NCBI GenBank assembly: GCA_001487125.1
Contig: LN913013.1
Span: 62,001 to 126,000, forward strand
Source of the DNA: Gabonibacter massiliensis
GTDB lineage: Bacteria; Bacteroidota; Bacteroidia; Bacteroidales; Marinifilaceae
DNA length: 64,000 nt
Direction of reading: 5' to 3'
Below the pieces are notes generated by a model. That model made no database searches and was not told the DNA's origin. It was given only the letters and a program-made list of their open reading frames with translations. This document shows positions 7,935-18,523 of the stretch, one piece after another. Both the position numbers and the translations under genes were made by a program. The first letter of the stretch is position 1, and every line of letters begins with the position of its first letter.

Positions 7935-9353
7935 TTAGAATCTGCTGAATGTGTCGATGTATTCGTAAACACTGCTGATGAGGCCTAATAAGAGAATACC
8001 CGCACTGCAAATCACTAAACTTAACCGGGTGTAATTATCGGAACGGAAAGCTGTCACGGCTTCTTCGTTTTTGTTGATAAACATGGCTTTTACGATTCTC
8101 AGGTAGTAGTAAAGCGAGACGATCGTGTTCAGCAGGGCGATGAAAACCAAAACGTAGTATCCCTCTTTGGCGGCAGCGGCAAAAATAAAAAATTTGCTGA
8201 AGAATCCGGCAAAAGGAGGAATCCCTGCCAAGGAAAACAGGGCGATCATCATAACGATACTTAATTTGGGATTTGTCGAGTATAAGCCGTTATATTCGTC
8301 GATATTCAATTTTCCGGAACGGGTTTCGACGATGGCGATAACCCCGAACGCGGCTAAGTTCGAAAGCGTGTAGATCAGAATATAATATACCAATCCGGTC
8401 ATGCCCATGGCCGATCCGCTGATTACCCCCAGCATGATATATCCGGCCTGGGAGATGGAGGAGTAGGCGAAGAATCGTTTTATATTCTGTTGGCGCAGGG
8501 CGAAGAGGTTGGCTAAGGTGATTGTGGCGATAATCACGCCATAAAGGATGGCTTGCCATTCGTGGATCAGGTTTCCGAATACCTTACATAAAACGGTCAT
8601 CAACACGAAAGCGGCCGATCCTTTGGATATAACGGAAAGATAGGCGGTTACGTTAGTCGGGGCTCCCTCGTAAACGTCGGGCGTCCACTGGTGGTAGGGA
8701 ACTAAGGATAGTTTGAATCCTAAACCCGTAAAGAAGAATACAAAGGCCATGATTTGGATCGGGCTGCCGTTGATACCCGCGGGAATATCTTCGAAATAGA
8801 GGGTTCCCACCGTACCGTATATCAACGATATGCCGTAAAGAGCCAGCCCGGAAGCAAAGACGGCCGAAAGAATGTATTTGGCTCCGGCTTCCGCTGAAAG
8901 ATGCTGGTATTTATTGTAAGCGGCCAAAGTGGCCATCGGGATGGATACGGTTTCCATGCCGATAAAGAACATCAGGAAGTTTCCGGCAGAGATCATAAAA
9001 TACATGCCTAACAATGTCGAGAGGGTGATCATGTAAAATTCGCCCCTTCGAATGACGGTCTCTTCGCTTTTCAGCCAATTGTTTGCCTGCATGAAAATAA
9101 GCAGTGTACCTATATTCAGAATTGTTTTTACGATTCCTCCCATCGGTTCGTAATGGTACATGCCCCCGAACGCGGAAGCAGTTTCGCCGGGAAACAGATT
9201 CAACAGGGTATGTATTCCCATCAGGATACAGGCTGTCGGCTGAAAATATTTCAGACTTTTGGGAGAACCGAATATATCGTATAGCAAAAGGATGACTATC
9301 AGGGCGACTAAGGATAGTTCTTCTTTTAATGGCATTAGATTCGTGTAATACAT
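7935..9353 (-). CDS. nuoN: NADH-quinone oxidoreductase subunit N
   Basis: A 472-residue multi-pass membrane protein of the Mrp-antiporter-like family, the last gene of the nuo operon. Characteristic stretches include [19 protein letters not shown], including the Lys and the HxWxPD segment of the proton channel, and [16 protein letters not shown] with the conserved Tyr-Ser run. About 13-14 transmembrane helices are evident and the length is usual for NuoN. It is one of three antiporter-like proton-pumping subunits of complex I in the inner membrane. It begins 23 nt after the nuoM stop. An internal ATG at 9335 is an alternative start. Confidence 0.95.
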   Translation of the reverse strand: MYYTNLMPLKEELSLVALIVILLLYDIFGSPKSLKYFQPTACILMGIHTLLNLFPGETASAFGGMYHYEPMGGIVKTILNIGTLLIFMQANNWLKSEETVIRRGEFYMITLSTLLGMYFMISAGNFLMFFIGMETVSIPMATLAAYNKYQHLSAEAGAKYILSAVFASGLALYGISLIYGTVGTLYFEDIPAGINGSPIQIMAFVFFFTGLGFKLSLVPYHQWTPDVYEGAPTNVTAYLSVISKGSAAFVLMTVLCKVFGNLIHEWQAILYGVIIATITLANLFALRQQNIKRFFAYSSISQAGYIMLGVISGSAMGMTGLVYYILIYTLSNLAAFGVIAIVETRSGKLNIDEYNGLYSTNPKLSIVMMIALFSLAGIPPFAGFFSKFFIFAAAAKEGYYVLVFIALLNTIVSLYYYLRIVKAMFINKNEEAVTAFRSDNYTRLSLVICSAGILLLGLISSVYEYIDTFSRF

Positions 9354-9376
9354 TTTATTTTGAGGTTTAATGATTA

Positions 9377-10870
9377 CTAATAGTTCAACACGTTAACGAC
9401 CGGCAATAAACTTTCGCGGATCATGTCGGATATCCACAGGGGAGCCAGACCGATACCGGCTATCGCCAGTATCAATACGATGACGGACAGGCGTTCGTAC
9501 CAGTTGGCATCCGTGAGGGCCAGATGGTGGTCGTTAACGACTTGTCCGTACAGAAGTTTGCCGACAACCCGAAGGATATAGACCGCCGTAATGACGATTG
9601 AGGTACAGGCGATGATCGTGAAGACCCGATGGAAGGTATCCGTGTGTTGGAACGCCCCGACAAATACCGTCATCTCGGCCACGAATCCGCTTAATCCCGG
9701 TAAACCTAAAGAGGCTAAGCCGGCAATAACGTAACAGCAGCCCAAGAAGGGAATAATTTTCATCAATCCGCCCATTTCCCGGATATCCCGCGTGTGCGTG
9801 CGTCCGTATATCATGCCGATGAGGGCGAAAAAGAGAGCCGTCATCAAACCGTGGGAGAGCATCTGGAGTACAGCTCCGGTCATGGCAGTCTGGTTCAGCA
9901 TCAGAATGGCGAACAATACTAATCCGCAATGGCTTACGGAAGAGTAGGCATTGATGTATTTCAAATCGGTTTGTACGATGGCCGAATAGGCCCCGTATAC
10001 TACGCTGATACCCGTCAGGATGATAAATATCCAAGATAGTTCCTTGGCGGCTTCGGGCATCAGGTAGATGGCTACCCGGAAACAACCGTAGCCTCCTAAC
10101 TTCATCAATACTCCCGCGTGTAGCATGGAAACGGCCGTCGGGGCGGATGCGTGTCCGTCGGGAGACCAGGTATGAAACGGAAACAAGGCCCCCAAAACAC
10201 CGAAACCGACGAATGTCAAAGGAAAGAACCAATGTTGGGCTTCTACCGGGATATGGGTTCGGGCGATCCGGAGCAGGTTCATGGTCAACTGTCCCCCGTC
10301 GGTTGCCGAATGGAAATAGATACCCAAGATTCCTACCAATAATAAGGCCGAGCCTCCCATCAGCATGAGGGTTAATTTCATGGCCGCGTACTCTTTCTTT
10401 CCGCTACCCCATACCCCGATCAGCAGATACATGGGAATCAGGGCGATCTCGTAAAACATAAACATGGTGAACAGATCTACGGAGATAAAGAAACCGAATA
10501 CGCCGACGGCGAGCAAACAGAACCACATGAAGTATTCTTTTTGCAGGAACTCCATTTTCCAGGAGGCAAATATTCCCGTGAAAACAATGACGGAAGAGAG
10601 CAGTAACATGGCGACGGAGATTCCGTCGACCCCTACGGAGTAGTGAATGTTAAGCGGAGCGTACCATACGCAATCTGCCGTAAAAAGCATTTCCGCCGTG
10701 TTTCCGGCGTTTCGTTCTCCGATGTAGGCGAATACCGATCCGACGGCCAAAGCCAGCAATAGAGATCCTCCTGCGGCAACAACGGCTCGTATCTGTTTCA
10801 GGTTCGCTGAAAAGAGCAATCCGCACATCATCAGGATCGGAATAAGAACGAATAAGGATAAAAAATTCAT
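9377..10870 (-). CDS. nuoM: NADH-quinone oxidoreductase subunit M
   Basis: A 497-residue membrane protein with about 14 transmembrane helices and the NuoM/ND4 hallmarks: [19 protein letters not shown], containing the conserved channel Glu, and [19 protein letters not shown], the H-x-W-x-PD-x-H segment. [19 protein letters not shown] matches the central conserved helix. It is a proton-translocating antiporter-like subunit of the complex I membrane arm. It lies between nuoL (17 nt upstream) and nuoN. Confidence 0.96.
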   Translation of the reverse strand: MNFLSLFVLIPILMMCGLLFSANLKQIRAVVAAGGSLLLALAVGSVFAYIGERNAGNTAEMLFTADCVWYAPLNIHYSVGVDGISVAMLLLSSVIVFTGIFASWKMEFLQKEYFMWFCLLAVGVFGFFISVDLFTMFMFYEIALIPMYLLIGVWGSGKKEYAAMKLTLMLMGGSALLLVGILGIYFHSATDGGQLTMNLLRIARTHIPVEAQHWFFPLTFVGFGVLGALFPFHTWSPDGHASAPTAVSMLHAGVLMKLGGYGCFRVAIYLMPEAAKELSWIFIILTGISVVYGAYSAIVQTDLKYINAYSSVSHCGLVLFAILMLNQTAMTGAVLQMLSHGLMTALFFALIGMIYGRTHTRDIREMGGLMKIIPFLGCCYVIAGLASLGLPGLSGFVAEMTVFVGAFQHTDTFHRVFTIIACTSIVITAVYILRVVGKLLYGQVVNDHHLALTDANWYERLSVIVLILAIAGIGLAPLWISDMIRESLLPVVNVLNY

Positions 10871-10887
10871 ATCTTTTGTATTTTAGA

Positions 10888-12789
10888 TTACACGAATAAA
10901 ACCAAAAAGGCGATGAATAAGGTACCCAGCAGGATAATATAAGCATACTGTTGTATTTGTCCGGATTGGAATCCCCGGATTGCGTAAGCGGTTCGTTGGG
11001 ACAATTGAGCTATACCGTTCATCGTTCCGTCGATGATGTGGCGGTCGAACCAGGCGATCGGACGGGATATTCCGTTGAATATGATCCGTTTGGTAATAAA
11101 CAGATAAAACTCATCGATATAGAACCGTTTGGATGCTGCCTTGTATAAGGTAGGGAAAGTATTGGCCATTTGAGCCGGGACGGAGCTCTCTTTTTTATAC
11201 AGGCGGGTTGCGATAGCGATCGCTATACAAGCGATAAGTACGCTACTGGCGGCTACGACCCAATCCAAATGAATCGCGTATTCGGCTCCGTTACTGCTGA
11301 CAAATTTCCCGAAGGGAATAAAACCGGCAAACAGGGTGACTATGGCCAGAAATACCAACGGTAAGGTCATGGACCGAGGAGCTTCGTGGGGCGTGTGTTC
11401 GTGCGGACTCTCTTTTCCCCAGAAAATGTTGTAATACAGCCGGAACATATAGAATGCGGTTAAAGCGGCGATAAAACTCATGACACCTCCCAATATAGGA
11501 CTGAAATTGAAGGTCGCGGCTAATATTTCGTCTTTACTGAAAAAACCGGAGAAAGGGGGAATCCCCGAAATGGCAAGACAAGCGACCAAAAAGGTAATAT
11601 GCGTAACCGGAAGATACTTTCTCAATCCTCCCATATGGCTCATCTCGTTGCTGTGTACGGCATGAATGATGGCTCCTGCGCCGAGGAACAACAAGGCTTT
11701 AAACATGGCATGAGTGAAGAGGTGGAACATGGAGGCCATGTAGCCCAATCCGGCATGTCCCTCCATGCCGGAGACACCTAAAGCTACCATCATGAACCCG
11801 ATTTGGGAGATGGTAGAGAAGGCCAATACCCGTTTGATATCGGTTTGTACGCATGCGACGACAGCCGCGTATAAAGAGGTAAAAGCCCCCACGATAGCGA
11901 TGACGACTAAAACGTCGGGCGCCTCCAAGTAATAGACGGGAAATAATCGGGCTACCAGATATACTCCTGCCACGACCATGGTGGCGGCGTGAATCAACGC
12001 GGAAACCGGAGTCGGACCTTCCATGGCATCAGGTAACCAGATGTGTAAAGGAAACATGGCCGATTTTCCTGCTCCCCCGATAAAGATAAGGGCCAATGCC
12101 CAGCTGATAACAGAGCAGCCCATAAATGTCATTCCGGATGCGTCGGCAAACAGGGAGCGGTCGCCGGAAGTCAGCAATTCGAAACTGAATGTCTTTGTGA
12201 AATAAGATAATAGCAGAATTCCGATCAAAAAACCGAGGTCGGCAAACCGGGTGACGATAAATGCTTTTTTAGAGGCGGATACAGCTTCCGGTTTGGTATA
12301 ATAGAAACCGATCAGCAGGTAGGAGGAGACCCCGACTAACTCCCAGAATATATACATCTGGAAAATGTTGGTTGCCACGACTAACCCTAACATGGAAAAG
12401 CTGAATAGGGAGAGAAAAGCGTAATAACGCTGAAATCCCCGTTCTCCTTTCATGTATCCGAGACTGTATATATGCACCATCAGCGAGACCGTGGTAATGA
12501 CCACCAGCATCATGACCGAGATCGGGTCTAATAAAAGCCCCAAATCGATATGCAAACGGTCCGTGAATTGAAGCCACGTGAAATTCACGGGGATTAATTT
12601 TTCATATATGCCGTTTACCTGTGCCGTTGAGAAATATTGCCCTGCCGCAATATAGGCTAAGATGGCCGAGAGGGCGAGAGAGGCGGTTCCGATGCAACCG
12701 GCTGTCAGCGGTTTAAGCTTCGTCCCCAGTAGCCCGATGGCCAAGAAGGTAAATAGCGGCAGGATCAGAATGAGTAAAACGTATTCCAT
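10888..12789 (-). CDS. nuoL: NADH-quinone oxidoreductase subunit L
   Basis: A 633-residue protein, full length for NuoL/ND5. Conserved runs include FWELVGVSSYLLIGFYYTKP with the essential Glu, SAMFPLHIWLPDAMEGPTPV and ALIHAATMVVAGVYL. The C-terminal extension, with an amphipathic helix near DEFYLFITKRIIF and final transmembrane segments, corresponds to the long lateral helix that braces the membrane arm. It is the distal proton-pumping subunit of complex I. The spacing to nuoK is about 50 nt. Confidence 0.96.
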   Translation of the reverse strand: MEYVLLILILPLFTFLAIGLLGTKLKPLTAGCIGTASLALSAILAYIAAGQYFSTAQVNGIYEKLIPVNFTWLQFTDRLHIDLGLLLDPISVMMLVVITTVSLMVHIYSLGYMKGERGFQRYYAFLSLFSFSMLGLVVATNIFQMYIFWELVGVSSYLLIGFYYTKPEAVSASKKAFIVTRFADLGFLIGILLLSYFTKTFSFELLTSGDRSLFADASGMTFMGCSVISWALALIFIGGAGKSAMFPLHIWLPDAMEGPTPVSALIHAATMVVAGVYLVARLFPVYYLEAPDVLVVIAIVGAFTSLYAAVVACVQTDIKRVLAFSTISQIGFMMVALGVSGMEGHAGLGYMASMFHLFTHAMFKALLFLGAGAIIHAVHSNEMSHMGGLRKYLPVTHITFLVACLAISGIPPFSGFFSKDEILAATFNFSPILGGVMSFIAALTAFYMFRLYYNIFWGKESPHEHTPHEAPRSMTLPLVFLAIVTLFAGFIPFGKFVSSNGAEYAIHLDWVVAASSVLIACIAIAIATRLYKKESSVPAQMANTFPTLYKAASKRFYIDEFYLFITKRIIFNGISRPIAWFDRHIIDGTMNGIAQLSQRTAYAIRGFQSGQIQQYAYIILLGTLFIAFLVLFV

Positions 12790-12839
12790 GATTTATAATT
12801 TTATATTTTCAAATTCCCGATTTTGTAATTCGTCGGATT

Positions 12840-13151
12840 TTAATGTTTCATCTTATTCAAGTTCTTTACCTGGATATTCCTGATGTTCCGGTATATGTTT
12901 ATAATGATGGCGATGGCCACGGCCGTTTCGCAGGCTGATATTCCGATTGCAAACAAGGTGAAGAAAAAACCTTCCAATTGATCGGGAAAAAGGTAACGGT
13001 TGAATACCGCGAAATTGATATCAACCGAGTTCAGGATCAGCTCGATCGAGATCAAGATGGCCAATAAATTTCTGCGGGTGATGAATCCGTATATTCCTGC
13101 AAAAAGCATGACGGTGCTGATTACCAGATAATATTCCATGTGTATTTCCAT
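12840..13151 (-). CDS. nuoK: NADH-quinone oxidoreductase subunit K
   Basis: A 103-residue protein with three transmembrane helices. Conserved elements are GIYGFITRRNLLAILISIEL followed by ILNSVDINF, where Glu in SIEL and the earlier acidic residue are the family's conserved membrane carboxylates, and ETAVAIAIIINIYR. The open frame extends further upstream, but those codons are basic and unlike NuoK. The ATG at 13151 (MEIHMEYYLV) gives the usual length; 13139 is the alternative. It lies between nuoJ and nuoL. Confidence 0.93.
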   Translation of the reverse strand: MEIHMEYYLVISTVMLFAGIYGFITRRNLLAILISIELILNSVDINFAVFNRYLFPDQLEGFFFTLFAIGISACETAVAIAIIINIYRNIRNIQVKNLNKMKH

Positions 13152-13195
13152 GTGCTTATGTTTAGATTTTGCAATGTTTTTCTTTCGTTTTGTTT

Positions 13196-13705
13196 TTATC
13201 GTTTCCGGGCGATGACAATACCTCCGATCATACAAGCCAACAGTAAGACGCTAATGGCTTCAAAAGGCAGCAGGTATTGGTATTTATCCATGCCCATTAA
13301 GGCCGTTCCGATGGTTTTCATATGAATTTCTCCATCCGCAGGCCGACTGGGGCCGAACGAATGCGTTAAGGTGATAAAAACACATAGGACCGTACCTGCC
13401 AAAGCTGTCAGTAAACCCGCGGCCATTTTGCTGTTTTTTAGTTTTTCCGCTTTATCTCCATCCGGACTGGTCAATAAAATGGAGAATACGTAAAGTATGA
13501 TAATGCCTCCCGCGTAGATGGTTATTTGAACGGCACCTAAAAAGGAGTAATTAAGCTGAAAATAGATACCTGCCGTGGCAAAAAGCACGAATAACAGGTA
13601 GGTCGCAGATCGTAGAATCCTTTTTGTCGTTACCGTCAGAATGGAACAAACTACGATGACTGTTGCCAAAATAAAGAAAACGGCATCTTGTAAAGCAATA
13701 TTCAT
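13196..13705 (-). CDS. nuoJ: NADH-quinone oxidoreductase subunit J
   Basis: A 169-residue membrane protein with five predicted helices. AGIYFQLNYSFLGAVQITIY continuing into AGGIIILYVF is the conserved NuoJ/ND6 segment that includes the pi-bulge helix thought to couple quinone chemistry to proton movement. A shorter-than-average loop and a final helix (SVLLLACMIGGIVIARKR) complete it. It lies 46 nt after nuoI and about 45 nt before nuoK. Confidence 0.94.
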   Translation of the reverse strand: MNIALQDAVFFILATVIVVCSILTVTTKRILRSATYLLFVLFATAGIYFQLNYSFLGAVQITIYAGGIIILYVFSILLTSPDGDKAEKLKNSKMAAGLLTALAGTVLCVFITLTHSFGPSRPADGEIHMKTIGTALMGMDKYQYLLPFEAISVLLLACMIGGIVIARKR

Positions 13706-13751
13706 AATTCAATCTATTAATATAGAGACGGGGTTGTAACAGAAGTTCCTG

Positions 13752-14240
13752 TTATCCCTCTCTCTTTTCATTGTTTTGTTTTTTTTCCACTTTAGAACCT
13801 TCGCGGTTCAGTATCCTGACCAATTTGGAACGCGTGAAAACGGCGTGTTCAAACGTGGGAATAAAGGTAATAGCCTGTTGGGGGCAATTTTTTACGCATA
13901 GTTGGCAAAACAGGCAACTACCTAAATCGTATTGGTATTTTACCAATACCTTTTTCTTTTTTCCCTCCTCGTCCGTCAGGAATTCCGAAGTGATTTTGAT
14001 GGTTCCGTTAGGACAATTCATCTCGCAAATTCCGCAAGCAATGCACTTATGTTCGTTTTTTTCGTTATGCGGCATGGTCAATTCTCCCCGGAACCGATCG
14101 AACATTTTTAGTGTGGCCCTGTTTTCAGGGTATTGTTCCGTTGTTTTCCGGGTGAAAAATTCGTTTAACGTTACCCGCATTCCGACAAGCAGCGAGTGTA
14201 ATCCGCTGAAAAAGGAAGTGATATATTCTTTCACGTTCAT
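13752..14240 (-). CDS. nuoI: NADH-quinone oxidoreductase subunit I (2x[4Fe-4S])
   Basis: A 162-residue peripheral subunit with two ferredoxin motifs: CIACGICEMNCP (about residues 66-77) and CLFCQLCVKNCP (about 109-120). Each supplies the CxxCxxCxxxCP ligands for clusters N6a and N6b, which carry electrons toward NuoB. An N-terminal amphipathic stretch (EYITSFFSGLHSLLVGM) should lie against the membrane arm. It follows nuoH by 10 nt. Confidence 0.95.
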   Translation of the reverse strand: MNVKEYITSFFSGLHSLLVGMRVTLNEFFTRKTTEQYPENRATLKMFDRFRGELTMPHNEKNEHKCIACGICEMNCPNGTIKITSEFLTDEEGKKKKVLVKYQYDLGSCLFCQLCVKNCPQQAITFIPTFEHAVFTRSKLVRILNREGSKVEKKQNNEKREG

Positions 14241-14250
14241 AATTCAAAGT

Positions 14251-15327
14251 TTAAAAGTGTAGTTTAAAAACCACGATGACGACCATTAAAAAAAGATTGA
14301 ACAGGTTAATGGGCAGAAGATATCTCCATTCCAATTTAAGCAATTGGTCTATTCTCAATCGCGGAAAGGTCCATTTGAACCACATAATAATAAATATGAT
14401 GACTGCCACTTTCCCGAGAAACCAGACGATGGTCGGAATGTAGTCCATGATCTGATTGAAACTTTCCCATCCCGGAATATGCAGCGGCATCCATCCTCCC
14501 CAAAACAGGGTAGTGGCAACAGCGGCCACGATAAACATGTTCAGGTATTCCGCCAAATAGAAAAATCCGAACTGCATCCCGGAATATTCCGTGTGGTATC
14601 CGGCCGTCAGCTCCGAATCGGCTTCCGGCAGGTCGAAAGGACCTCTGTTGGTTTCTGCCGTTCCGGCTATCAGATATACTACGAATGAGATAAGAGCCGG
14701 AATATGACCTCTGAAAATAAACCATCCGTTGGCTTGTTCTTCTACGATCGTGGAGAGTTGCATACTTCCCGCAAATACAACTATCGTCAAGATAGAGAGT
14801 CCGATGGAGAGTTCGTAGCTGATCATTTGGGCTCCGCTTCGCATGGCCCCGATGAGGGAGTATTTGTTATTACTGGCCCATCCGGCAAGCAGAATCCCGA
14901 CGATACCGATGGAAGAGACGGCAATCAGGAAAAAAATACCCACGTGAAAATCGATAACATGCAGTCCTTTGGCAAACGGAATGCACCCGAATGCCAATAC
15001 GGAGGCGACGATCACCACGAAGGGGGCTAAGTTGAACAGGAAACGGTCTACCTGATTGATTTCGATCAACTCTTTCGTGAGCATTTTAATCATATCGGCG
15101 ATGCTTTGTATGATGCCGTAAGGTCCTACGCGATTAGGGCCGATCCGACACTGGAAAAAGGCGCACACTTTTCGTTCGGCATAAATCAATACTAAGGCAA
15201 TGAGCGCGTAGCCCACCAACAGGCATAACCCGATGATGACGAACTCGATCAAAGTTGCCGCGGTATGGGGCAGGAAACTTCGGAGTAAGTTGTCTATCCA
15301 TTCTGTTATTGTCGAAAAATCAAACAT
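14251..15327 (-). CDS. nuoH: NADH-quinone oxidoreductase subunit H
   Basis: A 358-residue, eight-helix membrane protein (ND1). Signature runs include [20 protein letters not shown] (the quinone-site loop), [20 protein letters not shown] (the acidic loop) and [18 protein letters not shown] near the C-terminus. It forms the quinone entry chamber together with NuoB and NuoD. It lies between nuoCD and nuoI; the 87-nt gap from nuoCD is the longest inside the operon and holds two tandem ATTTTAGATTTAT-like repeats. Confidence 0.96.
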   Translation of the reverse strand: MFDFSTITEWIDNLLRSFLPHTAATLIEFVIIGLCLLVGYALIALVLIYAERKVCAFFQCRIGPNRVGPYGIIQSIADMIKMLTKELIEINQVDRFLFNLAPFVVIVASVLAFGCIPFAKGLHVIDFHVGIFFLIAVSSIGIVGILLAGWASNNKYSLIGAMRSGAQMISYELSIGLSILTIVVFAGSMQLSTIVEEQANGWFIFRGHIPALISFVVYLIAGTAETNRGPFDLPEADSELTAGYHTEYSGMQFGFFYLAEYLNMFIVAAVATTLFWGGWMPLHIPGWESFNQIMDYIPTIVWFLGKVAVIIFIIMWFKWTFPRLRIDQLLKLEWRYLLPINLFNLFLMVVIVVFKLHF

Positions 15328-15414
15328 ATATGCTATTTTAGATTTATGATTTTAGATTTATAATTCCAACACTATTTGTATTCCTTACTAAACCTAAGTA
15401 TCTTTTATTTTTAT

Positions 15415-17037
15415 TTATCTGTCGAGATCCGGGACCACGTAATCTAAGGTACCTCCAATGGCGATCAGGTCGGCGATCTTGTTGTTTTGTGCCAATTGAT
15501 CGACAACGGAGACCAATGTCAGACAAGGGGAACGGAACTTCATCCGGTAGGGTGTTTTTTCACCCCGGCTTTCGATGTATACTCCGAATTCTCCTCTGCT
15601 GGCCTCTACACTCTTGAAATATTGGCCTTCCGGGAGTTTAATCACCGGTTTCGTTTTTACTGCAAAATCCCCGGCCGGTATATTGTCGACCAATTGCTCC
15701 AGAATATGGAGGGATTCGAGCATCTCTTCCATCCGGACCATGTATCTGCTGAACGAGTCTCCTTCGTTATAGATGATCTCTTTGAAATCTACTTTATCAT
15801 AGACTCCGTACGGCATTCGCTTGCGAACGTCGCATGCCCACCCGGAAGCTCTTCCGGAAGGTCCGGTAACGCCATAAGAGATCGCGTTCTCTTTGGATAA
15901 GATACCGATGTTTTTCAGGCGTTGCTGTGCAATGATATTTCCGGTAAATACCTCATGATACTCTTTGATCATGGGAGGTAGATAGGTGATAAACTCTTTG
16001 ATCCGGCGGGTTAGGTTGGGATGAATATCTGCCATGACTCCGCCGATTACATTGTAATTCTGAATCAGACGTCCTCCGGTCGTTTCTTCCAGCATATTCA
16101 ATACTTTCTCCCGGTCACGGAAACCGTAAAAGAAAGCCGTAAGAGCTCCCAAGTCCATGCATAGAGCCGACCAAAACAAGAGATGAGAAGAGAGTCTGTT
16201 CAGTTCGTCCATAAGAGTCCGGATGTATTTCACCCGTTCCGGTATTTCGATTTGCAAAGCCTCTTCGATACACATGCATAAAGCGTGACGGTTTTGTTGT
16301 GCGGCTAAATAGTCCAGTCGATCCGTCAGGGCTAATGTTTGGGGATAGGTGAGGGTTTCGCACAGTTTTTCGATGCCCCGGTGGATGTAACCGCAGTTGA
16401 CATCTACTTTTTTTACGATTTCACCTTCCAAGGATACTCTAAAACGAAGAACTCCGTGGGTAGCCGGATGTTGAGGACCGATGTTCACCACGTATTCGTT
16501 TTCTTTGAATACGATATTCTCTTTTTCCTGTATCTCTCCGCTTCTATTCTCCTTGTAAGTGGGGGCGGTATCCAATGTCTCATCGCTTTCTATACGGACG
16601 GGATTGATGACTTCGCTTGCGTCGTAGTCTTTTCGTAACGGGTAGCCTACCCAGTCGTTGCGTAAGAAAAGACGACGCATATCCGGATGATTGATGAAAC
16701 GTATACCGAAAAAGTCGAACACTTCCCGTTCGTTTAGGTTGGCTGTTTCCCAAATATCGCTTATCGAGGGAAGTTCCGGGTTCTCCCGGTCGGTAGTGCT
16801 TGTTTTTAGGAAGATACGATGCCCGTATATCGTGGATTCAAGTAGGTTGATGACACCCATGGAATCTCCCCAGTCCATGCCGGTCATGCATACCAAGTAA
16901 TCAAAAGAGAGTTGGGGATCGTTTTTGAAAAACAAGGCTGTATTTCGATATTCGGAAACCGGGACGATAACGGTGGGTATACCGTTTTCCTCTATGATGA
17001 TATCCGGGTTGATATGTTTGATTTTATCTGTTAGCAT
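15415..17037 (-). CDS. nuoCD: NADH-quinone oxidoreductase fused subunits C and D
   Basis: A 540-residue fusion. Residues 1 to about 150 are the NuoC (30 kDa) domain, with NLNEREVFDFFGIRFINHPD and RRLFLRNDWVGYPLRKDY. Residues from about 170 are NuoD (49 kDa), with NIGPQHPATHGVLRFRVSLE, the HRGIEKL motif and a C-terminal IGGTLDYVVPDLDR. NuoD lines the quinone pocket; the conserved HPATHG histidine region is present. Fused nuoCD is common in Bacteroidetes and enterobacteria. The length is short of the enterobacterial fusion because the NuoC part is compact. Confidence 0.95.
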   Translation of the reverse strand: MLTDKIKHINPDIIIEENGIPTVIVPVSEYRNTALFFKNDPQLSFDYLVCMTGMDWGDSMGVINLLESTIYGHRIFLKTSTTDRENPELPSISDIWETANLNEREVFDFFGIRFINHPDMRRLFLRNDWVGYPLRKDYDASEVINPVRIESDETLDTAPTYKENRSGEIQEKENIVFKENEYVVNIGPQHPATHGVLRFRVSLEGEIVKKVDVNCGYIHRGIEKLCETLTYPQTLALTDRLDYLAAQQNRHALCMCIEEALQIEIPERVKYIRTLMDELNRLSSHLLFWSALCMDLGALTAFFYGFRDREKVLNMLEETTGGRLIQNYNVIGGVMADIHPNLTRRIKEFITYLPPMIKEYHEVFTGNIIAQQRLKNIGILSKENAISYGVTGPSGRASGWACDVRKRMPYGVYDKVDFKEIIYNEGDSFSRYMVRMEEMLESLHILEQLVDNIPAGDFAVKTKPVIKLPEGQYFKSVEASRGEFGVYIESRGEKTPYRMKFRSPCLTLVSVVDQLAQNNKIADLIAIGGTLDYVVPDLDR

Positions 17038-17048
17038 AAATAGATCAT

Positions 17049-17606
17049 TTATTTCTTCTCTTCTTTTCGATTGACTCCCCCGATGAATTTTTCAACCTTT
17101 AGTTTCCGTTGGAGTTGCATGATACCGTATAACAATGCTTCCGGCCGGGGAGGACAACCGGGTACGTAGACGTCAACCGGGATAATGGAATCAACTCCCT
17201 TAACGACATGGTATGAATTTTTGAAAGGGCCACCGGAAATAGCGCATCCGCCCATGGCGATAACATATTTCGGCTCTGCCATCTGGTCGTAAAGGCGTCT
17301 TAATACCGGAGCCATTTTATGGACGATCGTTCCCGCTACGACAATAAAGTCGGCTTGCCGCGGACTGGCCCGGGTTACTTCGAAGCCGAAACGGGCAAAA
17401 TCATAACGGGCTGCTCCGACTGCCATGTATTCGATACCGCAGCAGCTGGTCGCAAAGGTAAGAGGCCAGAGGGAGTTCGAACGTCCCCAGTTGATAACCT
17501 CGTCAAGGCATCCCATGAACACGTTTGTGCCGGATGCCCGAAGTTGTTCAAGATACTCGTTGTCATTGAACTCTTCATATTTCATGGATTTGATATTTAC
17601 TTCCAT
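17049..17606 (-). CDS. nuoB: NADH-quinone oxidoreductase subunit B ([4Fe-4S] N2)
   Basis: A 185-residue protein with the N2 cluster ligands: the tandem Cys pair in [11 protein letters not shown], Cys in MGGCAISGG and Cys in [11 protein letters not shown]2 is the terminal iron-sulfur cluster that reduces quinone. The start at 17606 is supported by an AGGAG about 8 nt upstream and overlaps the nuoA stop by 10 nt, consistent with translational coupling. It is followed by nuoCD after 11 nt. Confidence 0.96.
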   Translation of the reverse strand: MEVNIKSMKYEEFNDNEYLEQLRASGTNVFMGCLDEVINWGRSNSLWPLTFATSCCGIEYMAVGAARYDFARFGFEVTRASPRQADFIVVAGTIVHKMAPVLRRLYDQMAEPKYVIAMGGCAISGGPFKNSYHVVKGVDSIIPVDVYVPGCPPRPEALLYGIMQLQRKLKVEKFIGGVNRKEEKK

Positions 17607-17947
17607 TCCAACGCTCCTTTCTTCCAGGCATATGCTAATCCTAAGATTAGAATCAACATGAAAAACAATATATTTAGTAATCCGTATATGCCGGAACTTT
17701 GAACCGTGACAGCCCAGGGAAACAGAAATACGGTTTCCACGTCAAACATCAGAAACAGGATGGCAAACAGGTAATATCCTACTTTAAATTGCATCCAGGA
17801 TTTTCCTCGCGTCGGGATACCGCACTCGTAGGCTTCCCCCTTTTGTTGATTGTAAGAACGGGGAGAGATCAACCGGGCTATTCCCATGGCCATGACGACA
17901 AGTGCGATGGCCGTAAGTAGCACTACTACAAATAAGGTCAGATTCAT
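17597..17947 (-). CDS. nuoA: NADH-quinone oxidoreductase subunit A
   Basis: A 116-residue, three-helix membrane protein that opens the operon. [20 protein letters not shown] and [16 protein letters not shown] are the conserved NuoA/ND3 segments; the loop Cys and the acidic residues of DVE are present. It contacts NuoH and NuoJ at the quinone site. The roughly 100 bp upstream is AT-rich and must hold the operon promoter, though I find no exact TAnnTTTG match there. Confidence 0.95.
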   Translation of the reverse strand: MNLTLFVVVLLTAIALVVMAMGIARLISPRSYNQQKGEAYECGIPTRGKSWMQFKVGYYLFAILFLMFDVETVFLFPWAVTVQSSGIYGLLNILFFMLILILGLAYAWKKGALEWK

Positions 17948-18021
17948 AAAATAAAATGTTAAAATGTAGATATAAAATAGATAAATCAGATGACTAATTT
18001 ATACTAAAGGATAGAAAAGGA

Positions 18022-18040
18022 AAAAGGGATACTCCCTCTT
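18022..18040 (-). terminator. terminator after small secreted protein gene
   Basis: On the minus strand AAGAGGGA, a gta loop and TCCCTTTT form an 8-bp hairpin (one G-U pair) running into T residues. It lies just after the stop codon at 18049 and before nuoA, so it should separate this gene from the nuo operon. Confidence 0.6.
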
Positions 18041-18048
18041 TCAATAAA

Positions 18049-18420
18049 CTAAATAATGATTTTGCGTAAGGCAAAAACGTAGTATTTTGTTTTGTTAAGA
18101 GTCGAATAAGGATGAAAATACCTGTTCAGATTGAAAGGTGCTAAAGACTGTGTAATGTTCTTTGCATACTTGGCATGAAACAGGTGATGGATGTAAGATT
18201 TTAGATCCGAGGTAATATGCGTGTTACCTAACGGGGCTTCTCCGAAGTAGGAAGAGATTGCTTCCAGTAAGTGGAGAATTTCATTAGAGGCTTGGCGTAA
18301 GGTTGTTTGAGCGGCATAACTCTCTCTTAACACTTCCGGTTGGGCGGAAATGGCTTGAGAAGATCCGTTCATTAAGAGAATGGATAGTGTTAATAGACTG
18401 TATTTTAGTAAATTACGCAT
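18049..18420 (-). CDS. small secreted protein of unknown function
   Basis: A 123-residue protein with a signal peptide (cleavage near QAISAQ) followed by a mostly helical, soluble region containing LHLLEAISSYFGEAPLG and a Tyr/Asn-rich C-terminus. I recognise no family. The frame is open back to a GTG at 18444, but the ATG at 18420 begins the signal peptide directly, and the promoter-like element at 18444-18451 would leave the GTG without a leader. It has its own promoter and terminator. Confidence 0.6.
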   Translation of the reverse strand: MRNLLKYSLLTLSILLMNGSSQAISAQPEVLRESYAAQTTLRQASNEILHLLEAISSYFGEAPLGNTHITSDLKSYIHHLFHAKYAKNITQSLAPFNLNRYFHPYSTLNKTKYYVFALRKIII

Positions 18421-18443
18421 TTGTCTCTTTTTTAAAAGGTCCA

Positions 18444-18451
18444 CAAAGATA
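18444..18451 (-). promoter_or_regulatory. -7 element for small secreted protein gene
   Basis: The minus strand reads TATCTTTG, an exact TAnnTTTG match, 24 nt before the ATG at 18420. A TTTG on the same strand (18476-18479) lies 24 bp further upstream, slightly more than the ideal spacing. Confidence 0.5.
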
Positions 18452-18523
18452 ACTTAATTTTAAATCATAGTTCCCAAATTAGGTTGTAAAGTATGTTAAT
18501 TAACAACTATTACATGCAAACGA

